From positions 124,001 through 188,000 of the forward strand of contig NZ_JACHDZ010000001.1 in the NCBI RefSeq assembly GCF_014201375.1: DNA of 64,000 nucleotides, in the 5' to 3' direction. Below the pieces are notes generated by a model that saw only the letters and a program-made list of their open reading frames with translations, was not told the DNA's origin and made no database searches. Position numbers and translations under genes: made by a program. Below, one piece after another: positions 53,127-62,189 of this stretch; position 1 is the first letter of the stretch, and every line of letters starts with the position of its first letter. Origin of the DNA: Tunturiibacter empetritectus. Its GTDB lineage: Bacteria > Acidobacteriota > Terriglobia > Terriglobales > Acidobacteriaceae.

Positions 53127-54388
53127 TGCGCCCCCTCTTTCTTCTCCATCTGCGTTGCACTTTCGTTCATCTGGCTCTTCACCTGCACCTCCTGGCCGCT
53201 CGCCAGTGAGTCGGAAGGATCAAGAATCACGGCATCGTTCGGTGTCAACCCCGAGGCAATCTCAACGTTCGCGCCCATGTCTTTACTGATCGTCACCGGC
53301 ACCAGTTGCACTCGTCCATCGCGAACGACTCCCACCTGAAGGCCCTGCGCCCGGAACAGCAGCGTGTTCGACGGAATCATCAAGTTCGAAGCACGCTGCG
53401 GCACCTTGAAGTGAACAAAGACATAGGCCCCCGGCAGTAGTTCGCCCTTGGGGTTGTCGACATCGACTTCGACGTTCAGCGTGCGAGTCGCTGAATCGAT
53501 CGCATTCGAATTACGCGCAACGGTACCCTCGAATTCACGGCCCGGATATTCATCCAAAGTCAAAGCTGCCTTACCACCGGCCTTGATTGAGGTTGAGTAA
53601 GCCTCGGGAACCGACACGAACACGCGGATCTTTTGAATAGCAGCAAGATGGAACAGCTCCTTGGGAGTCGTGTTCTCACCAGCCTGAATCAATCCGCCGA
53701 TATCGATATTGCGCGCTGTCACGATTCCATCGAAGGGTGCGTAGATCTTCTCGAACGATTGCAACTGCTGCAGTCTGCGCACCGCCGCCGTCGAGGCATC
53801 CACCGCCGCTTTCTTCGCCGCTGCATCACTCACCGCAACATCGGTCTCCTGCTTCGATACCGAGTTGGTAGTCAGAAGATTCTGATAGCGCGCTGAGGTC
53901 GTATTCGCCAGGTTCAGATTCGCCTCTGCGCTCTTCAGATCAGCCTGCGCCACCTGAAGCTGCTCATCCAACTCAGGCGTCTCGATGACCGCCATCAACT
54001 GTCCTTTGCGAACATGCGCGCCAATATCGAAGTACCATTTCTTCAGATACCCGCTCGTTCGGGCATAGATCGGCGTGTCCACATACGCCTGCGTGTTTCC
54101 CGGCAGCGCCAGCCCCGAAGACAGTATCGAACTCGCAGGATGAATCACTTTGACAGATGGAATCGAGGCAGCTTTTGTGTCCGTGTCGAGCGTACTCTCC
54201 GTCCGGCGACGTGCGGCGATACCGAAGATGACAACCAGGGCCACGATCACCGCGATGACCGCCACTCCAATCCACGTGCCTCTTGTCAGGCCGGGCTCCG
54301 GAGCGTCCGTTACCTCTGTTGGGCGCTCGCCGGAGAGTGTGGTCTCATCCTCATTCATCCTGGTCTCCACCTTTGTTCCGCTCGTCAT
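53123..54388 (-). CDS. RND efflux periplasmic adaptor (HlyD/MFP family)
   Basis: 421 residues from the ATG at 54388, chosen for AAGGAG 5 nt upstream; a TTG at 54421 overlapping the pump stop is possible. One N-terminal helix (about 40-62), then lipoyl/hairpin segments ('DTPIYARTSGYLKKWYFDIGAHVRKGQLMAVIETPELDEQL' in part), alpha-hairpin, 'APFDGIVTARNIDIGGLIQAG' and beta-barrel. Bridges pump and outer-membrane channel. Very short overlap with the NodT gene. Confidence 0.9.
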   Translation of the reverse strand: MTSGTKVETRMNEDETTLSGERPTEVTDAPEPGLTRGTWIGVAVIAVIVALVVIFGIAARRRTESTLDTDTKAASIPSVKVIHPASSILSSGLALPGNTQAYVDTPIYARTSGYLKKWYFDIGAHVRKGQLMAVIETPELDEQLQVAQADLKSAEANLNLANTTSARYQNLLTTNSVSKQETDVAVSDAAAKKAAVDASTAAVRRLQQLQSFEKIYAPFDGIVTARNIDIGGLIQAGENTTPKELFHLAAIQKIRVFVSVPEAYSTSIKAGGKAALTLDEYPGREFEGTVARNSNAIDSATRTLNVEVDVDNPKGELLPGAYVFVHFKVPQRASNLMIPSNTLLFRAQGLQVGVVRDGRVQLVPVTISKDMGANVEIASGLTPNDAVILDPSDSLASGQEVQVKSQMNESATQMEKKEGAQ

Positions 54389-54417
54389 GCGTTCTCCTTC
54401 ATGGCTCTCAAGTTCTT

Positions 54418-57400
54418 TCAATCGCCCGCAGTCAACTGGTGCTCGCGGCTTTTGTTGCTAACAGTATTTTTCTTATCTGAGCTATGCAGCAAAGCAAAGA
54501 CCGCGGGAACGAAGATAAGGGTCGCAACCGTCGCGCAGCAGAGTCCGCCGATCACCGCTCTACCTAACGGCGCATTCTGTTCGCCGCCTTCCCCCGCACC
54601 CAGCGCCATCGGAATCATGCCGATGATCATCGCCAGAGCCGTCATCATCACAGGCCGGAACCGGGTAGCTCCCGCTTCAATCGCAGCCTCGATCGCATCC
54701 CCATGATGCAACAGGCGTTCTTTCGCAAACGATACCACCAGAATACTGTTCGCCGTTGCAACGCCCATGCACATAATCGCGCCCATCAACGCCGGAACGC
54801 TCAACGTCGTCCTCGTCGTAAACAGAAAGAGCACAATACCCGCCAGCGCTGCCGGCAGAGCCGTAATGATGATGAACGGATCGAGCCAGGACTGGAAGTT
54901 CACAACGATCAACAGGTAGACCAGCACAATCGCAAACGCCAGTCCGGCGAGCAGTCCAATGTAAGAGCTATTCATCGTTTCAATCTGTCCGCGCACCCTC
55001 ACAAAGCTGCCGCGTACCAGGGACTTCTCATTCCTTGCCACAATCTTGTTGATGTCTCGTCCCACCGAACCAAGATCGCGCTCTTGAACGTTTCCATAGA
55101 TATCCAGCGTGCGGCGCACGTTGTAGTGCGTCACCACCTCCATCTCGCTGCTGCGCTTAATGGTCGCGACATCGGTCAGAATCTCCGGCTGCTTTGCCGT
55201 CGGAGACGAGATCGGAATATTTTCAAGCGAGCTCAAAGAGCTGATCTGGTACTGCGGTGTCTGCTCCACGATGTTGTAGGTATTGCCATTGTTCCAGTTC
55301 AGATAAAACATAGGGTTCAGCTGGGTGCTGCCACCGAGTATGTTCAACAAACTGCTGCCCACATCGCGTTCCGAGTAGCCGCCCTGTGCCGCTTTCGTGC
55401 GATCTACATCGACGTTCAACACAGGGTAGTCATCGGGCTGCTGAATGCGGAGATCGACAAGGCCTGGGACCTGGCGCAGTTCGCTCAAAACCTGGTTCGC
55501 AACCTTTCGGTTAGCCGCGATATCCGATCCCTCAAACTGAATGTCGATCGGCGCAGGCAGGCCGAAGTTCAGAATCTGCGTAACGATATCCGACGGTAGA
55601 AAGTAGAACGTAACTCCGGGGAAGGCACGTGGGAGATCCCTGCGCAGTGCCTCGACATACTTAGCAGTCGGATGGTGGTCTTCCTTCAGCGAGACCAGAA
55701 TATCCGCATCTCCCGCACCGATTAGCCCCGAAGTTGCATGCTGAGTGTTCAGTGTGCTGTACGGCAGGCCTATGTTGTCGAGGATGTTGTCCATCTCGCC
55801 TGCTGGAACGGTCTTCCGAATGTCTTGTTCGATCAGATCGCACAGCTTCGCAGTCTCCTCAATACGGATTCCGCTCTTGCCCCGAACATGGAGAATGAAT
55901 GATCCATTGTCTGTGCTCGGAAAGAAGTTCTGTCCAAGAAACGGCAGCAGTGCGAAGGCACACAGGCAAAGAAGCAAAAAGATGGGAACGAAGAAGACTC
56001 GCGCCGCTACCAGCCGGCCAAGCAGATCCTGATAGCTCGTGCGTAGCTTCTCAAAGACGCGCTCAAATCCCCTCTGGAACCGCGCAAGGATGTTATTCGA
56101 AGGTACGGCATGGTGATCATGCGCCTTCAGCAGATACATCGCCAGCGTCGGAACCAGCGTTCGAGAGAGGACATACGAAGCCAGCATGGCGAAGACCACT
56201 GCCTCGGCCAGCGGCACAAAGAGGTAACGCGCAACCCCGCTCAAAAAGAACATCGGCAGAAACACAATGCAGATACACAGCGTCGATACCAGCGCCGGCA
56301 CCGAGATCTGCGCCGCACCTTCGAGGATGGCGTCATGCAGCTCTCTGCCTTCCTCCAGGTAGCGTTCGATATTTTCAATCGTCACCGTGGCATCGTCCAC
56401 CAGGATGCCGACCGCCAGCGCCAGTCCGCCCAGCGTCATGATGTTGATAGTCTCTCCCAGAAGCCCCAGCACGATGATCGAGGTCAGGATCGACAACGGA
56501 ATCGAGATCGCGATAATAATCGTGCTGCGCCAGCTCCCCAGGAACAGAAGAATCATCAGCCCCGTCAGCACCGCAGCAATCACAGCTTCGCGGATAACCC
56601 CCTGCACCGATCCCCGGACAAACACAGACTGATCCCCGATCGGCGTAATCTTCAACTCCGGCGGCACCGTCAGCTTCACCCTTGGAATCAGATTTCGCAC
56701 GCCGCTCACCACAGTCAGCGTCGATGCGGTTCCCGACTTCAGAATCACCATCAGCGCCCCGCGGCGTCCGTCCTGCCGCACAATATTCGTCTGCGGTATA
56801 CTCCCGTCCGCCACAGACGCCACGTCATGCAGATAGATCGTCGTGCCATTCACCTGCTTGATCGGCAGGTTACTGATCCCTTCCAGAGTTACCGGCGACG
56901 AGTTGATGTGAATGTCATACTCGTCCTGGCCAATCTTCGCCGTTCCGCCCGGCTGCACCACGTTCTGTTGTCCTACGGCGCTCAATACATCAACAGGTGA
57001 CAGCCCCTTGGCCTGCAGCAGCTTCGGATCGATGTTCAACATAATCGACCGCTGCTTGCCTCCATAGATATTCGGGATCACAACGCCCGGCACCGAAATC
57101 AGCTGTGGCCGAACAAAATTCGCTCCCAGGTCGTTGAGCTGCTGCTCGCTCAGCCCCGCGCCCGACAGCCCCAGCTGTACGATCGGCACGCTCGATGCGC
57201 TGAAGTTGATAATCTGTGGCGGCAGAATCCCCGGTGGCAGGCTCCTCAACTGGTACTCCGAAGCCGCCGACACCTGCGCGTTCGCCGTGTCCAGGCTCGC
57301 ACCCGGCTGCAGGTAGATCTTCACAATCACCTGCCCCGCAAACGTGGTCGACTCGATATGCTGAATGTTGTCCACCAGCACCGTCAGAGCCTTCTCATAC

Positions 57401-57597
57401 GGTGTCGTCAGCCGACCTTCAAGCTCCTCAGGATTCAATCCCGTGTACTGCCACGCAACCGATACCACCGGAATATTAATGTTCGGAAAGATGTCGGTCG
57501 GAGTACTCGAGATGACCACAGGCGCAGCGATCAGAATCAGGATCGCCAGCACGATGAAGGTATACGGTCGACTCAGAGCTACTTTGACAATCCACAT
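54418..57597 (-). CDS. RND family efflux permease (HAE1-like)
   Basis: 1059 residues, the full length of AcrB-type pumps. N-terminus 'IVKVALSRPYTFIVLAILI' begins TM1; 'SIPLSILTSIIVLGLLGETINIMTLGGLALAVGILVDDATVTIENIERYL' in part gives TM4 with the proton-relay Asp pair. Twelve helices with two large periplasmic loops; 'GAIMCMGVATANSILVVSFAKERL' in the second half. Proton-driven export of drugs or other hydrophobic compounds. Divergent from a LysR regulator with a dyad between them, so probably controlled by it. Confidence 0.93.
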   Translation of the reverse strand: MWIVKVALSRPYTFIVLAILILIAAPVVISSTPTDIFPNINIPVVSVAWQYTGLNPEELEGRLTTPYEKALTVLVDNIQHIESTTFAGQVIVKIYLQPGASLDTANAQVSAASEYQLRSLPPGILPPQIINFSASSVPIVQLGLSGAGLSEQQLNDLGANFVRPQLISVPGVVIPNIYGGKQRSIMLNIDPKLLQAKGLSPVDVLSAVGQQNVVQPGGTAKIGQDEYDIHINSSPVTLEGISNLPIKQVNGTTIYLHDVASVADGSIPQTNIVRQDGRRGALMVILKSGTASTLTVVSGVRNLIPRVKLTVPPELKITPIGDQSVFVRGSVQGVIREAVIAAVLTGLMILLFLGSWRSTIIIAISIPLSILTSIIVLGLLGETINIMTLGGLALAVGILVDDATVTIENIERYLEEGRELHDAILEGAAQISVPALVSTLCICIVFLPMFFLSGVARYLFVPLAEAVVFAMLASYVLSRTLVPTLAMYLLKAHDHHAVPSNNILARFQRGFERVFEKLRTSYQDLLGRLVAARVFFVPIFLLLCLCAFALLPFLGQNFFPSTDNGSFILHVRGKSGIRIEETAKLCDLIEQDIRKTVPAGEMDNILDNIGLPYSTLNTQHATSGLIGAGDADILVSLKEDHHPTAKYVEALRRDLPRAFPGVTFYFLPSDIVTQILNFGLPAPIDIQFEGSDIAANRKVANQVLSELRQVPGLVDLRIQQPDDYPVLNVDVDRTKAAQGGYSERDVGSSLLNILGGSTQLNPMFYLNWNNGNTYNIVEQTPQYQISSLSSLENIPISSPTAKQPEILTDVATIKRSSEMEVVTHYNVRRTLDIYGNVQERDLGSVGRDINKIVARNEKSLVRGSFVRVRGQIETMNSSYIGLLAGLAFAIVLVYLLIVVNFQSWLDPFIIITALPAALAGIVLFLFTTRTTLSVPALMGAIMCMGVATANSILVVSFAKERLLHHGDAIEAAIEAGATRFRPVMMTALAMIIGMIPMALGAGEGGEQNAPLGRAVIGGLCCATVATLIFVPAVFALLHSSDKKNTVSNKSREHQLTAGD

Positions 57598-57638
57598 GCG
57601 ACGAACCCTCTTCCGCTTCGGCTAAATCTTTCTATAGA

Positions 57639-57653
57639 GTAAGACATTCTTAC
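57639..57653. promoter_or_regulatory. LysR-type operator candidate (T-N11-A dyad)
   Basis: GTAAGA-CAT-TCTTAC is a perfect 6+3+6 inverted repeat containing T-N11-A (57640 to 57652), the core of LysR binding boxes. It lies 42 bp upstream of the RND pump start and 80 bp before the LysR gene start, the shared region of a divergent regulator-target pair. Confidence 0.55.
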
Positions 57654-57732
57654 CCGCGTGAAGGTCTCAACAGTTATTTCCGAGAGCTGCCATCGGAAAA
57701 ACCGATATCCTCAAACCAGGGGATCTACCTGC

Positions 57733-58641
57733 ATGGAACTGAGACATCTGCGCTACCTCTGTGCCGTCGCCGACCACGGCACCTTCAGCGAAGCCGGCCG
57801 CCGCCTCCACGTCTCCCAGTCCGCCATCAGCGAGCAGATCGCCGATCTCGAGCGTGAAGTCGGCGGCCCGCTTCTCAATCGCAACTCAGGCCGAACTCGC
57901 CTCACGCCCCAGGGTCAGCTCTTCCTCGCCGAAGCCCGTAAAACCCTCGCCGCCGCCGACCGCGCCATCGAGATCACGCAGAGATCCCTCATAGGCCAGG
58001 TCGGCTCTCTCAACATCGGCTTCTTCCTCTGGGGAGCCGGCGGCTTCTTCGCCCGCATCATCCGCGACTACCGCAAGCTCCACCCCGACATCAAGCTCTC
58101 GCTCTACGAGATGCGCACGCCCGAGCAGATGGATGCCCTCCTCACCGGAAAGATCGACATCGCCTTCGCCCGCCCCCTCGAGCCGCCCTTCGACCAAACC
58201 CTCCGCGCCGAACTCCTCTATCGCGACCCCGTCGTCGTCGTCCTTCCCCGCGACCATCCTCTCGCGGGCAAACCCATCTCCATTCAATCTCTCGCCTCCG
58301 AACGCTTCGTCCTCTGCGACCGACAGATGACTCCCGCGCTCTTCGACGGCATCGTCGCTCTCTGTTCCGCCGCAGGCTTCTCGCCAAACATCGTCAACAC
58401 TGCTGCCACCTGGTCCAGCGTCCTCACCCTGGTTGAATCCGGCGAAGGCGTCGCCCTCGTTCCCTCAGGAGTCCGTTACCTCCGCCCTTCCGGAGTCGTC
58501 ATCTCCCCGCTTGTGCCGCAAAATCTCCACATGGGGCTCTCCGTCGCCTGGAACCCGCAGAACGAAGACCCCATCCAGCAGAACTTCCTCCACCTGGTTC
58601 GCGAAAACAAAGACCGCATCCAGCGCACCCGCGGCCTCTAG
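57733..58641 (+). CDS. LysR family transcriptional regulator
   Basis: 302 residues from the ATG at 57733, where the winged helix starts: 'MELRHLRYLCAVADHGTFSEAGRRLHVSQSAISEQIADLE' in part is the LysR DNA-binding domain. The rest is a periplasmic-binding-like effector domain ('GSLNIGFFLWGAGGFFARIIRDYRKLHPDIKLSLYEM', 'LVESGEGVALVPSGVRYLRP'), resembling the CatR/BenM-like group. Divergent from the RND operon. High C content in third positions. Confidence 0.9.
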   Translation: MELRHLRYLCAVADHGTFSEAGRRLHVSQSAISEQIADLEREVGGPLLNRNSGRTRLTPQGQLFLAEARKTLAAADRAIEITQRSLIGQVGSLNIGFFLWGAGGFFARIIRDYRKLHPDIKLSLYEMRTPEQMDALLTGKIDIAFARPLEPPFDQTLRAELLYRDPVVVVLPRDHPLAGKPISIQSLASERFVLCDRQMTPALFDGIVALCSAAGFSPNIVNTAATWSSVLTLVESGEGVALVPSGVRYLRPSGVVISPLVPQNLHMGLSVAWNPQNEDPIQQNFLHLVRENKDRIQRTRGL

Positions 58642-58673
58642 CGGATCGTCTTCTGCGGCAATTTTAGTGTTTA

Positions 58674-59087
58674 ATGCTGTCCATGATCAGACCCTGCTTC
58701 CTAGTCATAGACCGGGAGTTTCCCGGCAGCATCTCAACCCGCAAGCTGGTCATCGAAACCGCGAAGTTCAACGTCCTGACCGCCTACAGCGGCAGTGAGG
58801 CTCTCGAGGTCTTCGCTCGTTTCCCAGCTGTCAGCGGTGTGGTCCTCGACGGCGGTCTCGACGACTTGTCCTGCGATGAAGTCGCCGACAAAATCAAACT
58901 ACTTCAACCAAAAATTCCCATCATCGTCATAACCGCCCCCGGCTTCAAGGGCTGTCCCTCAGCCGACTATCAACTCGAGTCCTTCGACCCGGCAAAGCTG
59001 CTGGAGATCCTTCGCAATCTGAAGCCAGAGGCCTCAGCAGCCATCGAAAAGCGCAACGAACAACTCAGCCGCGAAAAGCTCTCGTAG
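58674..59087 (+). CDS. Degenerate response-regulator receiver protein
   Basis: 137 residues. Receiver pattern with Asp13 ('FLVIDREFPG'), the phospho-acceptor position Asp59 ('VSGVVLDGGLDD') and Thr in 'IPIIVITAPG', but the second acidic residue of the DD pair and the conserved Lys near the end are missing ('SFDPAKLLEIL' instead of KP). Probably not phosphorylated in the usual way. The start may be the ATG at 58683. Follows the LysR gene by 32 bp. Confidence 0.65.
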   Translation: MLSMIRPCFLVIDREFPGSISTRKLVIETAKFNVLTAYSGSEALEVFARFPAVSGVVLDGGLDDLSCDEVADKIKLLQPKIPIIVITAPGFKGCPSADYQLESFDPAKLLEILRNLKPEASAAIEKRNEQLSREKLS

Positions 59088-59101
59088 TCCAGCCAAAAGA
59101 A

Positions 59102-59142
59102 AAAGCCCTCCCCTCCGCAGCTTCCGCGAAGAAAAGGGCTAT
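59102..59142. terminator. Terminator hairpin between convergent receiver and yceI genes
   Basis: AAAGCCCT and AGGGCTA pair around a larger loop between two convergent stops, with A-runs on the left and TCTT on the right, so it could stop both transcripts. Confidence 0.45.
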
Positions 59143-59153
59143 CTTACCGTCGC

Positions 59154-59738
59154 TTATTTGTTCGCTTCGATGTCGATTGTGAACTGAACGTCGTCGCCCA
59201 GAATGGGCGCGGCATACTTCGAACCGAAGTTGAAGTCGCTGCGCTTCACCGTCCCGGTAGCCGACATGCCGATGACAGTCTTGCCGCCCATTCCCTTCTG
59301 CGGAGCGGTTGGTCCATCAACAGTCAGCGTTACGCTCTTGGTCACACCCGCGAGCGTCAGATCGCCGACAACCTGCAGCTTCCCGTTCGCGCCTGACACC
59401 GAGGTCGACTTGAAGGTCAGCGTCGGAAACTTCTCGACGTTGAAGAAGTTGGCAGACTTCAGGTCCTTGTCGCGGTTGTCGTTGTTCGTGGACACAGTGG
59501 TCGCGTCTATAGTTGCTTCCACGCTGGACTTGCCGGGGTTCTTGTCGTCCCACACTATCGTGCCGGTCACACCGCTGATCGAGCCGCGAACTGTGCTGAC
59601 TCCCATATGCGCGATTGCGAAATTAACCTGTGTATGGTTCTTGTCGATCGTCCAGGTTGATGCGGAGCTTTGGGCGAACGCGCTGACTCCAGTAAGGAGC
59701 AGGGCAGAGAGGGCTGCGGTAAAGATGCGACGGTTCAT
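59154..59738 (-). CDS. YceI family periplasmic protein
   Basis: 194 residues with signal peptide MNRRIFTAALSALLLTGVSAFAQ. Lipocalin-like YceI barrel: 'WTIDKNHTQVNFAIAHMGVSTVRGSI', 'DLKSANFFNVEKFPTLTFKSTSV', 'LTLAGVTKSVTLTVDG'. Binds polyisoprenoid or similar hydrophobic molecules in homologues. Close to pirin and MarR genes, a recurrent trio in acidobacteria and proteobacteria. Confidence 0.92.
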   Translation of the reverse strand: MNRRIFTAALSALLLTGVSAFAQSSASTWTIDKNHTQVNFAIAHMGVSTVRGSISGVTGTIVWDDKNPGKSSVEATIDATTVSTNNDNRDKDLKSANFFNVEKFPTLTFKSTSVSGANGKLQVVGDLTLAGVTKSVTLTVDGPTAPQKGMGGKTVIGMSATGTVKRSDFNFGSKYAAPILGDDVQFTIDIEANK

Positions 59739-59782
59739 AGGGTGTTCTCCTTGGTAGATCTGCTGTGAGATGTCTTTGTCAT

Positions 59783-59814
59783 AGTGACCGGCTCAGAAAT
59801 ATGTGCCGGTCACT
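59783..59814. repeat. 10-bp inverted repeat between pirin and yceI
   Basis: AGTGACCGGC and GCCGGTCACT flank a 12-nt loop, 45 bp upstream of yceI and 51 bp after pirin. It could end pirin transcripts (no T-run) or be an operator for yceI. Confidence 0.45.
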
Positions 59815-59864
59815 GTTGCATTTGTGTAAAACTTGTAGGCCCATTTCTACAGCGGGAGAGTTAA

Positions 59865-60569
59865 TTAGGCGAGATCGAACAACAGTATCTCGCTATTCGC
59901 CTCTCCCTGCGCGCTTACTTCGAGCGCCTCTTCGTTGTCGACAGCAACAGCATCGCCCGTCTCCAGTGTTTTGCCGTTGACCGTCACCTCTCCCTGGATC
60001 ACATGCAGCCACGCATGGCGCTTGCTCCCCAGCGGATAGGTAATCTGTTTGCCCGGCGTCAACTCGGCAACCGACACGCTAGTGTCCTGGTTGATCGTCG
60101 CCGCACCGGCCGTCGGTGTAGGCGAAGCCAGAAGCTTGAAGCGGTCCAGCTTCTCCTCCGCCTCAAACTTCAACTGCTCATAGCTCGGCTTCGTGCCACG
60201 GCTCTTCGGCTCAATCCAGATCTGCAGAAAGTGAACCGGCTCCGTCTCCGAACCGTTGAACTCGCTATGCACCACGCCGCTGCCGGCCGACATCTTCTGA
60301 ATCTCGTTCGGTCCCAGCAACTCCACGTGGCCCATGCTGTCCTTGTGGGCAAGCTGGCCCTTCAGCACATAGCTCAGAATCTCCATATCGCGGTGAGCAT
60401 GCGCTCCAAACCCACGCCCCTCCGCCACGCGATCCTCATTGATCACCCGCAGCGAGCGGTATCCCATATGCTCTGAGTCGTGATAGTTGGCGAACGAAAA
60501 CGTGTGGTGCGAATCCAGCCATCCGTGGTCTGCATGGCCTCTCTCGTTACTCTTCCGAACAGTCAACAT
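59865..60569 (-). CDS. Pirin family protein
   Basis: 234 residues from the ATG at 60569 (GGAAAGGAAAT upstream); a longer frame to 60593 is possible. Bicupin with the metal site 'GFGAHAHRDMEILSYVLKGQLAHKDSMGHVE' (three His and Glu). The second cupin is degenerate. Pirins bind Fe or Ni and include quercetinases; function here unknown. Downstream of the MarR gene on the same strand after 94 bp. Confidence 0.9.
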   Translation of the reverse strand: MLTVRKSNERGHADHGWLDSHHTFSFANYHDSEHMGYRSLRVINEDRVAEGRGFGAHAHRDMEILSYVLKGQLAHKDSMGHVELLGPNEIQKMSAGSGVVHSEFNGSETEPVHFLQIWIEPKSRGTKPSYEQLKFEAEEKLDRFKLLASPTPTAGAATINQDTSVSVAELTPGKQITYPLGSKRHAWLHVIQGEVTVNGKTLETGDAVAVDNEEALEVSAQGEANSEILLFDLA

Positions 60570-60663
60570 GACATTTCCTTTCCGTCTCTCCACCGGCTCA
60601 TTGCTTAGGGCCGTGTGTCTTGCTTCAAAAGTCCTACTGCATCCTGCTCAAAGTCTTGTTGCG

Positions 60664-61134
60664 TCAAGCGGTCTTGCACTTCTGTGTGGGAACCGCCATC
60701 TTCGCCGCGAGCCCCATCTTCTTCAACCCCTCGTACATCGTCCTTCGCTCGGCCTCGCTCAACCCCGCAGCGACAAACTCGAGGTCCTTCTCATGCCGCG
60801 CATAGATCTCCTCGATGAATCCCTTGCCTTCATCCGTCAGCTCTACGTAGCGGGTGCGCCGGTCGGTTGCACAGTTCTTGCGTCGCACCAGTCCCCGCTT
60901 CTCCAGCCGATCGATCGCCGAAGTCATCGAAGCGCTCGCCAGCAGAACCTTTTCGCCGATTACTGAGATCGTCAGCGGTCCCTTGTGCAGCAGTACCTCC
61001 AGCACCATGAAGTCGCTAAGGATCAACCCCTGAGCATTAAAGGAGCCCTCGATAAAATCCCCGATCGAGCGAGAAGTCCGAGCCAAAACCAGCCAGAGCC
61101 GAGGTGCCGAAACTATATTCTGCTCATCTGTCAT
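60664..61134 (-). CDS. MarR family transcriptional regulator
   Basis: 156 residues. Winged helix: 'LSDFMVLEVLLHKGPLTISVIGEKVLLASASMTSAIDRLEKRGLVRRKNCATDRRTRYVELTDEGKGFIEEI' in parts. Dimeric repressor of the MarR type, often answering phenolic or oxidant signals. A perfect palindrome sits 31 bp upstream of its start, so it probably represses itself and the pirin gene behind it. Confidence 0.9.
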   Translation of the reverse strand: MTDEQNIVSAPRLWLVLARTSRSIGDFIEGSFNAQGLILSDFMVLEVLLHKGPLTISVIGEKVLLASASMTSAIDRLEKRGLVRRKNCATDRRTRYVELTDEGKGFIEEIYARHEKDLEFVAAGLSEAERRTMYEGLKKMGLAAKMAVPTQKCKTA

Positions 61135-61713
61135 CTCCGGCTCCTCAACTCCTACGACATAAGATATCTCGACATCGAGATAAGATTCAAAACCCGACCT
61201 TCACTCCCTATCCTTCCTATTATCAGCAGATTAACGTTTTCGAGGCTGCGAGCCTTAGCTTCGCAGAGGATAATTGGCCGGACCAATGGACGTCTTTCCC
61301 CAATGCCGCTGGAGTGGCTATAGGAAGGTTCTTCGGGGTGGCCCTTGGAATCCCGTCAGTCAGGTCCTAACTTTCAGTGAGAGACCGGTGATCTGTGGGT
61401 GGCAGTCAGGCGACTCCCGAACACCGCTAGAGGAGACTCTCCGTTGCTGATGCTTCTATCGTTTCTGTCGCTGCTTGCTTTGCCCGTACCATTGCTGATC
61501 TTTTTGTCGACGGTGTTCCTGTTATCGGTGCTATCCCCGCTACCCTGGTCTGCTCTTCTGTTGTCCTTCCACAGCGCGGCCGAGGATTCTGTCCTTCTTC
61601 ATCTTGCTTCCTTTCGTCCCGCTCACGCCTCCTTCTATCGCCTTTGCGTGGCCCTCGCTATCCTCGTGACGATTCCGGTCCCGACGATCAAAAGGGAGCG
61701 CAATGGACTGTTG
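61135..61713. other. Region between marR and a secreted-domain gene
   Basis: No firm gene. Besides the operator at 61165-61182, a Leu-rich frame (61399 onward, GTG) could extend the next gene with several membrane segments, but its codon choice looks like chance coding. Confidence 0.35.
61165..61182. promoter_or_regulatory. MarR operator candidate, perfect 8+2+8 palindrome
   Basis: TATCTCGA-CA-TCGAGATA lies 31 bp upstream of the marR start codon, a typical place for an autoregulatory MarR site. No copy was noticed upstream of pirin or yceI. Confidence 0.6.
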
Positions 61714-62130
61714 ATGTCCTGCCTGTTGGCGTTCGCCTTGCTCTTTTCTCTTTCGGACATCCCATCTTCAAGTTCAGGAAATCTCTCGCCGCGCATCCGG
61801 GGAACGGTAGACGACCGGGAAGGCTCAACCATCCAGGGTGCCAAAGTTGTCGTCGTCAATCAGAGGACCGAAACTGTCTTCACAACACGAACCGGCAGCG
61901 ATGGAAGCTACGAGTTTCACAAACTCCCCGACGGGATCTATTCCCTGAGTGTCCAGGTCCCCGGCTTCCAAACCTTCACTGCCTACGGCATCCACCTCGC
62001 TCAGGATTCCGACTACGCCCGGCAAATCGATTTGCGGCACGCCTGCAGGACCCGCGCGATCCGGGCTCCGGCAAGAGCTCCGGCAGAGAACGTGCTGACC
62101 GTCGGATCGCTCCTCTGGTTGCAGCCTTGA
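61714..62130 (+). CDS. Small secreted carboxypeptidase regulatory-like domain protein
   Basis: 138 residues from the ATG at 61714, with signal peptide MSCLLAFALLFSLSDIPSSS. A single regulatory domain: 'SPRIRGTVDDREGSTIQGAKVVVVNQ', 'TGSDGSYEFHKLPDGIYSLSVQVPGF'. The frame is open back to a GTG at 61399, with extra Leu-rich helices that may be spurious. Domain firm, start uncertain. Confidence 0.6.
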   Translation: MSCLLAFALLFSLSDIPSSSSGNLSPRIRGTVDDREGSTIQGAKVVVVNQRTETVFTTRTGSDGSYEFHKLPDGIYSLSVQVPGFQTFTAYGIHLAQDSDYARQIDLRHACRTRAIRAPARAPAENVLTVGSLLWLQP

Positions 62131-62141
62131 GCTGACTACAG

Positions 62142-62175
62142 CCGCGAGCTTGTTACAGCCGGGAGCTTGTTACAG
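62142..62175. repeat. 17-bp tandem duplication
   Basis: Two adjacent 17-bp copies (62142-62158 and 62159-62175) of ccg[c/g]gagcttgttacag with one mismatch, right after the stop of the secreted-domain gene. Confidence 0.6.
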
Positions 62176-62189
62176 CTTTGACCGGCCAC

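Noticed and set aside
54703-55599. 298-aa plus-strand frame opposite the RND pump
   Set aside because: His/Arg/Gln-rich antisense frame, no motif; the RND gene explains the DNA.
60664-61134. Copies of the MarR palindrome before pirin and yceI
   Set aside because: I looked for TATCTCGA-type repeats there and found none; the repeat at 59783 is unrelated.
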